A stretch of DNA of 64,000 bases from Candidatus Thiothrix sulfatifontis (GCA_022828425.1 CP094685.1:2790001-2854000), one strand, 5' to 3'; positions 17,821-27,263 are shown, counted from the stretch's first letter. Notes: generated by a model from the letters alone, not told the origin. Translations and numbers: made by a program.

Positions 17821-17961
17821 AAACCTAATATCCTTATTAATCAGTAATGAAATTAACCTCGCGCATTATTTATAGCACAGTCTTTCGTATTACTTTAAAT
17901 AGATTGAATAAGCTGGTAGTGGATTTGATTTATCAGCCTGATAGATTTTTCTCACGAAATA

Positions 17962-17997
17962 GTGTTGGAGTCTGGATTAAACCATTAACTCCAACAC
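17962..17997. terminator. Hairpin between the two lipoprotein genes, possible terminator
   Basis: A perfect 10-bp stem, GTGTTGGAGT (17962-17971) and ACTCCAACAC (17988-17997), with a 16-base loop. It lies just downstream of the stop codon of the minus-strand repeat lipoprotein. The plus side is followed by ATTTTT. The minus side, where a terminator is needed, has only a weak T-run, so its job is uncertain. The rest of 17821-18028 is AT-rich, with no gene seen. Confidence 0.5.
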
Positions 17998-18028
17998 ATT
18001 TTTCATCAAAATTATTATTAGTTAATTA

Positions 18029-19282
18029 TTAATAGCTAACCGCCAATACCCGGCACTGAAAATCGTAATCTGACATGTTCACTTTTAAAGCATCCAGCAA
18101 CTCAGTCCCTTCAGGGATCTGCATACCAAAATGAATGCCTTGATAATGACCGGGGTTTGATTTCGCAATGCAGTAAGGTAAATCGGTATTGAAGTTCGGG
18201 AAAGCCGCTAAATTAATATGCGGTGGTTCAGAATGCGGTTCACCTACGCCACTCATTTGAACGTCGGTCGGTAAATGCCAATCAGTTTTACCGCAAACGC
18301 CATAAGTATTTAAGGCTTCAATGTATGAAATTGGATTGCACGCATAAATACCCGTACAAGGATACTCAGTCCCGACGGGCATCAAACCAGATGAGCCATT
18401 GTATTGATAGCGCCAGTCTTTATCACGCAAACCGCCATCATTGGTTTTGACTTCCCAGATCAAGCCAGTTTTGGTGTCCAGAATACAGCTCCACACATCG
18501 GCGTCGGCTGGTAATTCACTGCCATCAACGTCCAACTTAACAAATGAAGAAGGAAAGCCGGTGGTGCCTGTTCCTGTTGTGCCTGTTCCTGTTGTGCCTG
18601 TTCCTGTTGTGCCTGTTCCTGTTGTGCCTGTTCCTGTTGTGCCTGTTCCTGTTGTGCCTGTTCCTGTTGTGCCTGTTCCTGTTGTGCCTGTTCCTGTGGT
18701 ACCTGTTCCGGTGGTGCCTGTTCCGGTGGTGCCTGTTCCTGTCGTGCCTGTTCCTGTCGTGCCTGTTCCTGTCGTGCCTGTTCCTGTGGTACCTGTTCCG
18801 GTGGTGCCTGTTCCGGTGTTGCCTGTTCCGGTGGTGCCTGTTCCGGTGGTGCCTGTTCCGGTGGTGCCTGTTCCGGTGGTGCCTGTTCCGGTGGTGCCTG
18901 TTCCGGTGGTGCCTGTTCCGGTGGTACCTGTTCCGGTGGTGCCTGTTCCGGTGGTGCCTGTTCCGGTGGTGCCTGTTCCGGTGGTGCCTGTTCCGGTGGT
19001 ACCTGTTCCGGTGGTGCCTGTTCCGGTGGTGCCTGTTCCGGTGGTGCCTGTTCCGGTGGTGCCTGTTCCGGTGGTGCCTGTTCCGGTGGTGCCTGTTCCG
19101 GTGGTGCCTGTTCCGGTGGTGCCTGTTGTTGTGCCGGTACCGTCGCTCGCTTCAGAACCACCATTGTTACCGCTGCAAGCGCCTAATATGGTTGATAACA
19201 ATACACACGATACGGCAATACTCATTCTCTTAACGATGAGTCCATCATTATTGAATTGGCTATAGATAGAAATAATTGACAT
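18029..19282 (-). CDS. Lipoprotein with (GTGTT)n repeat stalk and DUF1566 domain
   Basis: About 417 residues. After a long n-region comes a lipobox, STILGAC (SGNNGG follows). About 190 residues then consist of the pentapeptide GTGTT repeated about 38 times, with a single GTGNT variant. From about residue 240 there is a DUF1566/Lcl-type domain (LDTKTGLIWEVKTNDGGLRDKDW, then TDWHLPTD). Such domains are found in secreted, often adhesive, proteins. The Gly/Thr run probably makes a flexible stalk holding the domain away from the outer membrane. The ATG at 19282 is chosen because GGGAG lies seven bases upstream. An ATG at 19225 would give a shorter signal peptide. Confidence 0.82.
   Translation of the reverse strand: MSIISIYSQFNNDGLIVKRMSIAVSCVLLSTILGACSGNNGGSEASDGTGTTTGTTGTGTTGTGTTGTGTTGTGTTGTGTTGTGTTGTGTTGTGTTGTGTTGTGTTGTGTTGTGTTGTGTTGTGTTGTGTTGTGTTGTGTTGTGTTGTGTTGTGNTGTGTTGTGTTGTGTTGTGTTGTGTTGTGTTGTGTTGTGTTGTGTTGTGTTGTGTTGTGTTGTGTTGTGTTGTGTTGTGTTGTGTTGFPSSFVKLDVDGSELPADADVWSCILDTKTGLIWEVKTNDGGLRDKDWRYQYNGSSGLMPVGTEYPCTGIYACNPISYIEALNTYGVCGKTDWHLPTDVQMSGVGEPHSEPPHINLAAFPNFNTDLPYCIAKSNPGHYQGIHFGMQIPEGTELLDALKVNMSDYDFQCRVLAVSY
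18561..19130 (-). repeat. Tandem array of a 15-bp repeat (about 38 copies)
   Basis: The plus-strand unit is GTGGTGCCTGTTCCG and close variants, exactly in phase for 570 bp with one degenerate last unit. Variant units occur in blocks: a run of units with GTTGTGCCTGTTCCT at the left, three consecutive GTCGTGCCTGTTCCT units in the middle, and nearly uniform GTGGTGCCTGTTCCG units at the right with occasional GTGGTACCT. This pattern is expected from repeated local expansion by slippage or unequal exchange. Because 15 is divisible by three and the unit has no stop, four reading frames stay open across it. Only the GTGTT frame has a signal peptide and a domain. Confidence 0.95.
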
Positions 19283-19440
19283 AAACAATCTCCCGTCGCT
19301 TTATCGAGTTAATATTAATATTCAAAAATATTATAAACGCAATCTTATTTAGAAATACAGCGGCAAGTCATGAATACATCATCCAATTTAATTATGAATA
19401 ATGTTAAAAACTAATTAAAAACAATATTAATATATAAATT

Positions 19441-20742
19441 TTATAGCAAGTTTAAACCTTCCAAAATAATACCATACGCCTGTTTCAGCTCCGCTTCGGT
19501 TACACAATACGGTGGCAACACATACACCACATTCCCCAGCGGGCGCAATAATAAGCCGCGCTCATGGAAAAACGCTTTGAGTTGCGTCCCAATCGCCGAG
19601 GTATAACCCGCATCCTCTGTCACCACGTCGAACGCTGCAATCGTTCCCATCACCCGCACGCGTTGCACCAACGGATGCCCTGCCAAGGTTGCCAGCCCTT
19701 GCCGTTGCCAGCATTCGATTTGCGGCAATTTTGCCAGCGTCTGTTCATCGGCAAACACTTGTAAGGATGCCAACGCTGCCGCACAACCCAAGGGATTCGC
19801 GGTGAAAGAATGCCCATGCACCAACGCTCGATCAAAGCTTTCCCCCAAAAATGCCGCGTAAATGGCTTCGCTGGCTACTGTCACCGACATGGGCAAAAAC
19901 CCGGCTGTCAGCCCTTTCGACAGGCAAATAATATCCGGTGTCACTTGTGCTTTGAGGGAGGCGAACAGCGCACCCGTGCGCCCAAAACCCGTCATTACTT
20001 CGTCAAAAATCAGTAAGATACCGGCTTTACGCAAACGGGTAGCTACGGCTTGCAAAAATTCGGGGCGGCACATGCGCATCCCAGCGGAACCTTGCACCAA
20101 CGGCTCCATGATAACGGCTGCGAGGGTATCGCCCTGGTCAGCAAGGTAGGTGTCGAGTTGTGTTAAAGCGGCTTGCTCTTTGGCGACTACCGCCGCATCG
20201 CCATCCCACGTTGCGGGAAAAGGCAACAAACCGACTTCAAACAACAGGCTGCCGTAAGTGTCAAAAAATCCGCAACCTTTACCCGCCGACATCGCCCCCA
20301 CCGTGTCGCCATGATAGCCGCCTTCAAAGGCGAGAAAACGGGTACGCTGGGTTTCACCGTGATTGCGCCAGTATTGCAGCGCCATTTTCAACGCCACCTC
20401 CACCGCTGTGGAGCCGTCATCGCTGAAAAACACGCGAGTAAGGCCAACCGGCAAGCGTTGCACCAGTTCGTATGCCAATTGCGCGGCGGGTTGGTGCGTG
20501 AATCCGGCGAAAATCACCTGTTCCAGCGTGTGCGCTTGGCGGGCAATCGCGGCGGCAATCGTGGGGTGAGCGTGTCCGTGAATATTCACCCACCAAGAGG
20601 AAATCAGGTCGAGGAATTCGCGCCCGTCTTCGGCGTAAAGACGAATACCCTGCGCGGACGCAATCGGAATGGGGTCAGGCGCGGTTTGGGCTTGCGTGAA
20701 AGGATGCCAGACGTGGCGGCGGTCGAGGTCAAGGATATTCAT
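19441..20742 (-). CDS. bioA: Adenosylmethionine-8-amino-7-oxononanoate aminotransferase
   Basis: A 433-residue class III aminotransferase that makes 7,8-diaminopelargonic acid in biotin synthesis, using S-adenosylmethionine as amino donor. HVWHPFTQ near the start and SSWWVNIHGHAHP are typical of BioA. The PLP lysine is Lys276 in CLSKGLTAGFLPM, and the cofactor Asp is in LLIFDEVMTGFGRTG. The length is normal. It is a single gene here, with no other bio genes in the window. The 158 bp between it and the repeat lipoprotein are very AT-rich and look empty. Confidence 0.95.
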   Translation of the reverse strand: MNILDLDRRHVWHPFTQAQTAPDPIPIASAQGIRLYAEDGREFLDLISSWWVNIHGHAHPTIAAAIARQAHTLEQVIFAGFTHQPAAQLAYELVQRLPVGLTRVFFSDDGSTAVEVALKMALQYWRNHGETQRTRFLAFEGGYHGDTVGAMSAGKGCGFFDTYGSLLFEVGLLPFPATWDGDAAVVAKEQAALTQLDTYLADQGDTLAAVIMEPLVQGSAGMRMCRPEFLQAVATRLRKAGILLIFDEVMTGFGRTGALFASLKAQVTPDIICLSKGLTAGFLPMSVTVASEAIYAAFLGESFDRALVHGHSFTANPLGCAAALASLQVFADEQTLAKLPQIECWQRQGLATLAGHPLVQRVRVMGTIAAFDVVTEDAGYTSAIGTQLKAFFHERGLLLRPLGNVVYVLPPYCVTEAELKQAYGIILEGLNLL

Positions 20743-20883
20743 ACAAATTTACCGTGCTTTTTGTTCCTATTAAGGTGAGCATACTGTACTCGACTATTCA
20801 GAACCCACACAAACCCTGTTCCCCACCACCATTCTAGGCTATGATCTTCGGCGTGTCTTTTCAGTAGTGTGTACAATTTGTCT

Positions 20884-21501
20884 ATGAAACTAGAACAGTT
20901 CTTCGCGCACCTCGTTGTGTGCATAATATTGCTGGGCGTGTCGACCAGTAGCCTTGCGGGATCATGTGACCAACAGCATGTGAACGTGTTACGTCAGAAA
21001 GCCCAAATTTACGACGAAGCCATTACCAACTCCGCAATGCGCTACCGCATCAACCCTGCCCTGATCACTGCGGTAATCACCGCCGAAAGTTGCTTCCGCA
21101 ATGATGCACAATCTCACAAAGGCGCAGGCGGTTTAATGCAACTGATCCCCGCTACCGCGAAACGCTTTGGAGTGAACGACCGCTTTAACCCGGCAGAAAA
21201 CATTGACGGTGGCACGCGCTATTTGCGTTGGTTATTAAACCGTTACAACGGCAGCATCCCGCACGCGATTGCCGCCTATAACGCCGGGGAAGGCCGAGTC
21301 GACCGCTACGGCGCGAACGTCCCCATCGCTGAAACCGCTGTATACACTCGCCGGGTACTCAACGCCTACGGCAAATTAGCCAGTAACGGTAAACGCCCCC
21401 AAGCTCGCGTCGTGCAACCACAGGTTATTAGAGCCAGCTATATCGTCAAACCACAACCCAAGCCAGAACAACGCTTCAAATGGGATGAATTCAGCGATTA
21501 A
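20884..21501 (+). CDS. Lytic transglycosylase, SLT family
   Basis: A 205-residue secreted enzyme that cleaves peptidoglycan glycan strands, leaving 1,6-anhydromuramic ends. It has a signal peptide (VVCIILLGVSTSSLAG) and the SLT domain with catalytic Glu68 in VITAESCF, then KGAGGLMQLIPATAKRFGV, GTRYLRWLLNRYNG and IAAYNAGEGRVDRYG. A short basic, proline-rich tail follows. The ATG at 20884 starts the signal peptide. A GTG five codons upstream is an alternative. It converges with the 2OG-oxygenase gene, overlapping by four bases. Confidence 0.92.
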   Translation: MKLEQFFAHLVVCIILLGVSTSSLAGSCDQQHVNVLRQKAQIYDEAITNSAMRYRINPALITAVITAESCFRNDAQSHKGAGGLMQLIPATAKRFGVNDRFNPAENIDGGTRYLRWLLNRYNGSIPHAIAAYNAGEGRVDRYGANVPIAETAVYTRRVLNAYGKLASNGKRPQARVVQPQVIRASYIVKPQPKPEQRFKWDEFSD

Positions 21502-22103
21502 ACAACGTCCCCACGACGACGCAGCCACCCCGTCAAGCTAAAGCGCTCCCGCGTCGCCGGGAGCACTTCGTGCCAAAACACATCACTGCGGAATAACACC
21601 AACTGTCCAGCATGGGGAAATATATCCACGTATTCCTCCCTAGCGTCACCACGGGTATACAAGCGCAATTGCCCGCCATCCGCTTCCGCCCATGCCTCGT
21701 TCAAATACAACACCGCGCTAATAATCCGTGCTGACGTACCCCGAAAATTATCCAGATGTTGCTGATAACACGCGCCCGGCGGATACACTGCCAAATGCGC
21801 TTCAAATTCCGCCAAACCCAAATACAACGCCTGATTCAAATTCACCCGCAAGCTTTCGATGAAACCTTGATAATCCGCCAATGCGCCCGTCTCAGCCTGC
21901 TCCAACCACAACACCTCATCCCCGCGAATCGCCTCATTCACCTTCAAGCCTTGCCCACGTCCAATCCCCGCCGCGTGAAACGCACCCGCTGCCCGATTCG
22001 CCTGCGCTTGCTCACGCAATTCACGGCACTGCGCCACTGACAGCAAATCTGGCAATACCACCCAGCCGCGTTCAACCAAGCCATCCACTACCGCATCCAT
22101 CAT
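21498..22103 (-). CDS. 2OG-Fe(II) oxygenase
   Basis: About 201 residues, a prolyl-hydroxylase-like dioxygenase. The iron ligands are in QQHLDNFRGT (HxD) and FWHEVLPA (distal His), and the 2-oxoglutarate-binding Arg is in RERFSLTGWLRRR. The substrate is unknown. The start is placed where ATG overlaps the ubiH stop. An adjacent second ATG would shorten it by one residue. It is translationally coupled to ubiH, which suggests joint regulation. Confidence 0.87.
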   Translation of the reverse strand: MMDAVVDGLVERGWVVLPDLLSVAQCRELREQAQANRAAGAFHAAGIGRGQGLKVNEAIRGDEVLWLEQAETGALADYQGFIESLRVNLNQALYLGLAEFEAHLAVYPPGACYQQHLDNFRGTSARIISAVLYLNEAWAEADGGQLRLYTRGDAREEYVDIFPHAGQLVLFRSDVFWHEVLPATRERFSLTGWLRRRGDVV

Positions 22104-23314
22104 ACCCGCAACCCTAAACCCCGCGACAACCGCGCTTGCTGATGATTCAAGCCCATGCTTTGACGCGTAATCCACTGCCGCAACGCCGGTATCCGATCCA
22201 CCGCCAACAAGCCCCCGGCACGCGCATGACCCAACGGTGCAAAATCGTTAGAAAACACCCGCACCAGCGTATCGGTATAGCGCACGACCGCCGCGTAATC
22301 CGGCTGCCGCCGCTGCTCATACGCACTCAGCAACACCGCATTGCCGGGGTCTGCACCCGTTTGCGCCGCCGCCGCCAGCAAATCTGCCAAGGTTGCCACA
22401 TCGCGCAACCCAAGATTCAAGCCCTGCCCCGCCACCGGATGCAGCGCGTGGGAGGCATTGCCAATCAACACCGCTCGCCCCGCCACTTCACACACCGATT
22501 TCTGCAACACCAACGGGTAAGCAGAGCGCTGCCCTACCCTGACAAATTCGCCTTGCCGATAGCCAAATTCCGCCTGGAGTTTGCGCAAGAATGCTGCGTC
22601 ATCCAATGCCATCGTAGCCGCAACATCCTTTTCATCGTGCGTCCACACCAGCGAATAGCGCCCTTGCGTCAAGGGCAACAATGCCAGAGGGCCATGCGGG
22701 GTAAAGCGTTCGTAAGCGGTGTGGCGATGCGGTTCTGCCGTGGTGACATTCGCAATGACCGCCGTCTGCTGGTATTCACGCCGCGTCACCGCAATGCCCA
22801 GCATCTCGCGCACGTTAGAATTCACCCCATCCGACACCACCAGCAAACGGGTTTTTAACGTATCTACCACACCATCGCGCTCGATACGCACCGTCACGCC
22901 ATCCGCATCCTGTTCCACCGCAAACACGCTGGCGGGAACGTATTGCGCAATGTCACCCGCCGCCAATTCGTCATACAGCAAGCGCCCCAATACCCGACTT
23001 TCCACCACATAACCCAAGGCAGGCACACGCGCTTGCACCGCTGACAAACGGGTTGCGCCAAAATGCCCGCGATCCGAAATATGGATGTGCTGAATCGCCT
23101 CCACCCCCGAATGCAGCTTGTGCCACAAGCCCATCCCCTGATACAAGCGGCTCGAACCATACGCCAACGCAATCGAACGGTCGTCGTAACTCGGCTGTTC
23201 TGCCGCCCCGAAAGGGAATGCTTCGATCAACCCCACCTGCAACTTCAAGGGCTGAAGTGCCACGGCTAAACTTGCCCCTACCATCCCACCGCCGACAATC
23301 AAAATATCCAACAT
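22100..23314 (-). CDS. ubiH: 2-octaprenyl-6-methoxyphenol hydroxylase UbiH
   Basis: A 404-residue FAD monooxygenase of ubiquinone synthesis. The N-terminal dinucleotide fold is LDILIVGGGMVGASLAVAL. The second FAD motif is VLIGNASHALHPVAGQGLNLGLRD, and DDRSIALAYGS is typical of the UbiH/UbiI group. The frame is open to 23425, but the ATG at 23314 places the FAD fold at the N-terminus as in the family. In E. coli the order is ygfB-pepP-ubiH-ubiI. Here a metalloprotease on the other strand separates pepP and ubiH, and no second hydroxylase gene follows. Confidence 0.93.
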   Translation of the reverse strand: MLDILIVGGGMVGASLAVALQPLKLQVGLIEAFPFGAAEQPSYDDRSIALAYGSSRLYQGMGLWHKLHSGVEAIQHIHISDRGHFGATRLSAVQARVPALGYVVESRVLGRLLYDELAAGDIAQYVPASVFAVEQDADGVTVRIERDGVVDTLKTRLLVVSDGVNSNVREMLGIAVTRREYQQTAVIANVTTAEPHRHTAYERFTPHGPLALLPLTQGRYSLVWTHDEKDVAATMALDDAAFLRKLQAEFGYRQGEFVRVGQRSAYPLVLQKSVCEVAGRAVLIGNASHALHPVAGQGLNLGLRDVATLADLLAAAAQTGADPGNAVLLSAYEQRRQPDYAAVVRYTDTLVRVFSNDFAPLGHARAGGLLAVDRIPALRQWITRQSMGLNHQQARLSRGLGLRV

Positions 23315-23507
23315 AACGCTGCTCACTGGCTGAAATCGTACTGCAATCCTTGAACAAAGCAGATACGCTGTCAAGAAATGCCAACTTACTGAAAACCGCC
23401 TATACTCTAAGCAAAGGGGCAACACGATAAGCCTGCTTATTCCAGCAGAGGGGCTGCGAAATAATACCTTTCACGTCATCCATTTAATGAGCGAGAAGGA
23501 GTACATC

Positions 23508-25349
23508 ATGACCACCAAACCCATGGGGATGCTATTGCAAGACCCATCCGCACCTGACTTGTATCAAGACTACGAATTCCCCCTAGAAACCGATTTTCTG
23601 GCGGGGATGAGTTCCGGCAAACTAAGCCTACAAGACACCGACGAATACGGTTCACGGCTCTACCAAGGGCTGGATTGGGCGACCGCCGACCTGTCCTTTG
23701 CCACCCTGAACAAAAAGGGTGATTTCATCGACAACCCGCAATTTCACCAAGTCAATACCTTTGCAGTGACAGCCTACTCGCTCAATCTGGTGGAAAATGC
23801 CATTGGGCGCGAAATGAAATGGAAACACGATGCCCAGCTCATTCTGCGCCCACACGCCTTCGACGGCCCTAACGCTTATTACGACCCGATGTCGCCGTCG
23901 CTCAACTTTGGCTCTTTCACCTCGCCATTCCGCCGAGCGCCCATCTGGACGTGTTTATCCCACGACATTGTGTCGCATGAACTCGGTCATGCCATCCTCG
24001 ATTCGTTCCGCCCGCAGTACGTCTACTCGGAAGAAGTCGACACTGGCGCTATTCATGAATCCGTCGGCGACATGATGTCGATGTTCACCGCCCTCAGCCA
24101 CAAACCCGTGGTCGAACATTTGTACCGCGAATCCGGCGGCGACATGATGAACCCGAACCTAGCCAGCGGGTTGGCAGAAGAATTCGGTATCGGCTTGTGG
24201 GGCGTTAGCTTCCCGTTCCTACGCTCCGCGTTGAGTGGCCCAAACTACGACCAAGCTTCTTCTCAAGTTCATGCCCGCTCCACGGTCTGGACTGCCGCCA
24301 TTTACGAGATTCTCGCCACCTTGGTTGCCGAGGCCATCAGCCCCGCCGTCAAAGCCACCTTGGAAAATGCCCCCAGCAGCGGCAAACCATCAGCGCCAAT
24401 GAATCCCGTACAGCAAATGACCATTCAGCAACACGACCCCGTGTTTGAGGATTACTATGCTGAACCGGAAAATCATGACAACTTTGCAGCATTCTTCGAC
24501 GCTATCGTCTCCGCCAGTACCCGCGTCAAAGGCATGATGTTGCGGGCGCTGCAAGACATTCCGCCCACTGGCGTAACAATGCTCACCTTGGCGCGGGTAT
24601 TCTATAACGCTGACGAACGGCTGTTCCCCGCCGACCCACACCCGCGTGAGCTGGCTAAAACCGTATTCCAACGCCGCATGTTATGGATCGAAGAACTTGA
24701 CCTAAGCGCTCCCGGCATTGGCTCCCACTTTGAAGAAGCTTTCTACAGCGGCAGTAATGTCGCGTTGCTGAAAACGGTGTATGACAATGCCGAAGCCTTA
24801 CGCATTCCCATGGGTCAAGGCGCACGCATTCTCAATGCACGCATCAGCACCGTTACCCGCACGATTGATGCAGGCAGCGAACAGCGAGGCGGTAGCACCA
24901 AAACGGTCACGGAACGCTACCTGTATTTCACCTACGAAACAGTGGTAGAAATCTGCCCCGAATGGGGTCAATTCATGAACATCACCAAAGGCGGCACGTT
25001 GGTCATTGATGAAAACTGGCATGACCTGCAACTCACCACCGACCCCGACACCTACCTCCCGGTTGAAGGTGGCGAAAATGGCGAAGGCGCTGGTGAACCC
25101 GTTGGGGCGCGGATGTTACGCATGGCGAAGGAACGCTTCACCCGCATCCACCACCGCTCACTGCGGGCATTTCGCGACGGGTTAGTCGATGCGCACGGTC
25201 ATCTACCGAGCGGGGAACATGCCCTGCCGTTCAAAATCGCCAAACAATCCAGCGGTGCAACGCGCCCCGTTCGCCACCGCTGCAACCTGAAAGAGCATTT
25301 GTTGGGAATAGCAGGTAAACACGCAAGCTTCCCGTTTGATGTGGATTAA
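23508..25349 (+). CDS. Zinc metalloprotease of gluzincin type, unusual large family
   Basis: A 613-residue protein with HELGH at residues 157-161 (SHELGHAILDSF) and a likely third zinc ligand, Glu184, in HESVGDMMSMF. This is the thermolysin-like HExxH plus ExxxD arrangement. No signal peptide or membrane segment is visible, so it may act in the cytoplasm or leave by another route. The C-terminal 300 residues have no recognised domain. The ATG at 23508 has an ideal AAGGAG six bases before it. An ATG at 23487 lacks one. It is inserted, on the opposite strand, between ubiH and pepP, and its stop overlaps that of pepP by four bases. Confidence 0.75.
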   Translation: MTTKPMGMLLQDPSAPDLYQDYEFPLETDFLAGMSSGKLSLQDTDEYGSRLYQGLDWATADLSFATLNKKGDFIDNPQFHQVNTFAVTAYSLNLVENAIGREMKWKHDAQLILRPHAFDGPNAYYDPMSPSLNFGSFTSPFRRAPIWTCLSHDIVSHELGHAILDSFRPQYVYSEEVDTGAIHESVGDMMSMFTALSHKPVVEHLYRESGGDMMNPNLASGLAEEFGIGLWGVSFPFLRSALSGPNYDQASSQVHARSTVWTAAIYEILATLVAEAISPAVKATLENAPSSGKPSAPMNPVQQMTIQQHDPVFEDYYAEPENHDNFAAFFDAIVSASTRVKGMMLRALQDIPPTGVTMLTLARVFYNADERLFPADPHPRELAKTVFQRRMLWIEELDLSAPGIGSHFEEAFYSGSNVALLKTVYDNAEALRIPMGQGARILNARISTVTRTIDAGSEQRGGSTKTVTERYLYFTYETVVEICPEWGQFMNITKGGTLVIDENWHDLQLTTDPDTYLPVEGGENGEGAGEPVGARMLRMAKERFTRIHHRSLRAFRDGLVDAHGHLPSGEHALPFKIAKQSSGATRPVRHRCNLKEHLLGIAGKHASFPFDVD

Positions 25350-26698
25350 CGCTGCATCAATGCTTCAATCGCGTCAATATCTTTGACAACCGCCGCCGAC
25401 AGCACCTCGTTGCCGTCGGCGGTGATTAGCACATCATCCTCAATCCGAATCCCGATATTCCACCATTGCGGATCGACATTATCGGCGGGGGAAATGTACA
25501 GCCCCGGCTCCACCGTCAACACCATGCCCGGCTGTAAGGTGCGCCATTCCTCGCCGTGCTTGTAATCGCCCACGTCATGGACATCCATCCCCAGCCAATG
25601 CCCGGTTTTGTGCATGTAAAACTGGCGGTAAGGCTCTTCGGGGGCGGGTTCTTCGAGATTCGTCACCTCAGGCTTTTTCAACACCTCTTCCAGCGTGCCG
25701 CTCAATATGCCCAAATCGAGTAAACCTTGCGCCAACACCTTCACAGCCGCTTGGTGCGGGTCATCCCACGTATTGCCCGGAATCGCGACAGCAATCGCCG
25801 CCTGTTGCGCATCCAGCACCAATTGATACAAGGCCCGTTGTGCGGGGCTAAATTTGCCATTCACCGGAAACGTGCGGGTAATATCGCTGGCGTAGCATTC
25901 GTGTTCTGCGCCCGCATCAATCAGCAGCAAATCACCGTCATGCAACACCTCACGGTTTTCGATGTAGTGCAAAATACAGGCATTTTTACCGCCGCCCACA
26001 ATCGAGGTATACGCGGGTTCCATCCCCATGCGCCGGAATTCGTGCAGCAATTCGGCTTCGACTTCGTACTCGTATGTCCCCGGCTGACAGATTTGCATCG
26101 CACGGGTATGCGCCCGTGCAGCGATTTGCGCGGCATAACGCATCACCGCCACTTCTGCCGCTGATTTAAACAGGCGCATTTCGTGCAGAATCCGATCCAG
26201 CATCACAATGCTGTGCGGCGCACGTATCCCCGCCCGCGCTCTGGCACGCAAGTGATTCACCCAACGAATCAGGTGCAAATCAAACTCAGGGTTTGCGCCC
26301 AAATCGTAATGCACTTGATCACGCCCGATCAGCAATTCCGGCATCAGCTTGTTTAAATCACCAATCGGGTGCGCATCATCCGCGCCATGCCAATGTTTTG
26401 CGCCTTCCAAACCGGCACGAGTGCCTGACCAGCGTTCCGCTAATTCGTTTTTTTCGCGGCAAAACAACACGTATTCGCCTTGCTCACGCCCCGGCACAAA
26501 CACCGCCACGGCTTCCGGCTCGTTAAAACCCGTCAAGTAATGAAAATCGCTGTCTTGGCGAAACGGGTATTCCGCATCACGATTACGCAATTTCAAGCCG
26601 CCAGACGGCACGACTGCCACCGCATCCTGACCCAATTGCGCCAACAACTGCCGCCGCCGTGCGGCGTACTCTTCCTTCGGAATCATCGGTTTTTGCAT
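25346..26698 (-). CDS. pepP: Xaa-Pro aminopeptidase PepP
   Basis: A 450-residue M24B metallopeptidase that removes an N-terminal residue before proline. The creatinase-type N-terminal domain has FRQDSDFHYLTGF. The metal ligands of the pita-bread domain are in LLLIDAGAEHECYASDITRTF (two Asp), HKTGHWLGMDVHDVG (His), TVEPGLYI (Glu) and GIRIEDDVLI (Glu). The ribosome-binding site GAGGAG is clear. It lies 10 bp after the UPF0149 gene, as in E. coli. Confidence 0.96.
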   Translation of the reverse strand: MQKPMIPKEEYAARRRQLLAQLGQDAVAVVPSGGLKLRNRDAEYPFRQDSDFHYLTGFNEPEAVAVFVPGREQGEYVLFCREKNELAERWSGTRAGLEGAKHWHGADDAHPIGDLNKLMPELLIGRDQVHYDLGANPEFDLHLIRWVNHLRARARAGIRAPHSIVMLDRILHEMRLFKSAAEVAVMRYAAQIAARAHTRAMQICQPGTYEYEVEAELLHEFRRMGMEPAYTSIVGGGKNACILHYIENREVLHDGDLLLIDAGAEHECYASDITRTFPVNGKFSPAQRALYQLVLDAQQAAIAVAIPGNTWDDPHQAAVKVLAQGLLDLGILSGTLEEVLKKPEVTNLEEPAPEEPYRQFYMHKTGHWLGMDVHDVGDYKHGEEWRTLQPGMVLTVEPGLYISPADNVDPQWWNIGIRIEDDVLITADGNEVLSAAVVKDIDAIEALMQR

Positions 26699-26708
26699 GA
26701 TTGTCTCC

Positions 26709-27263
26709 TCAATGAATGTGTGGCGCTGCTTTCATCGGTTGCAGTTCTTCGTTCATCATCAACACGCCGACGCGCAGGTACTCGATAATTTCCGCGAGTG
26801 ATTCTTCACCCTCTTCCTCGTCTTCCATTTCTAGCTCGCCGGAACTGCCGATACGTACCACGTCTTCCGCCCATTCACGCGAATCGTCCGGCAAGGTGCG
26901 CATGTCTTTCACCCCCGCCAGAGCCAACCCGAAACTGAAGCCCTGACACCAGTCTTGCATCGCTTCCACACGGGTTTCCAAGGCATCGTCTTCGGGTAAA
27001 AATAATTCAAACGCCATCTCTGCATCATTTAATTGCTGGCGGGTCGCGCTAAACAGGTCTTTCAGCAAGCCGCGAGCTTCTTGCACATGAAAATCCTGCG
27101 GGTTGCCCTCCAACGCCTGCGCTAACCAGGTTTCTGGTGGCGTTGCCTGATCAACCACCAATAAACCGCACGCCATCCCATGAATTTCTGCACTCGAAAA
27201 ATCCACGTTGGCACGCCCTAATGCCCGCTCTACGCCTACATAATCCGGTAATTCGCTCTTCAA
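26709..27263 (-). CDS. ygfB: UPF0149 family protein (YgfB/YecA type)
   Basis: A 184-residue acidic helical protein with the family segments SSAEIHGMACGLL, MQDWCQGFSFGLAL and LAEIIEYLRVGVLMM. An acidic run (MEDEEEGEESL) lies before the last helix. The biochemical role is not settled. Its place just upstream of pepP and divergent from the zapA pair is conserved in gammaproteobacteria. Confidence 0.9.
   Translation of the reverse strand: MKSELPDYVGVERALGRANVDFSSAEIHGMACGLLVVDQATPPETWLAQALEGNPQDFHVQEARGLLKDLFSATRQQLNDAEMAFELFLPEDDALETRVEAMQDWCQGFSFGLALAGVKDMRTLPDDSREWAEDVVRIGSSGELEMEDEEEGEESLAEIIEYLRVGVLMMNEELQPMKAAPHIH

Noticed and set aside
18561-19130. Regular repeats that might be taken for a CRISPR array
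   Set aside because: The units are contiguous 15-mers without spacers, inside a coding gene.
18441-19265. Long frames of VPVPV, PPEQA and FLLCL repeats overlapping the 15-bp array
   Set aside because: They exist only because a stop-free 15-bp unit keeps several frames open. None has a start signal, export signal or domain, and the GTGTT frame explains the array.
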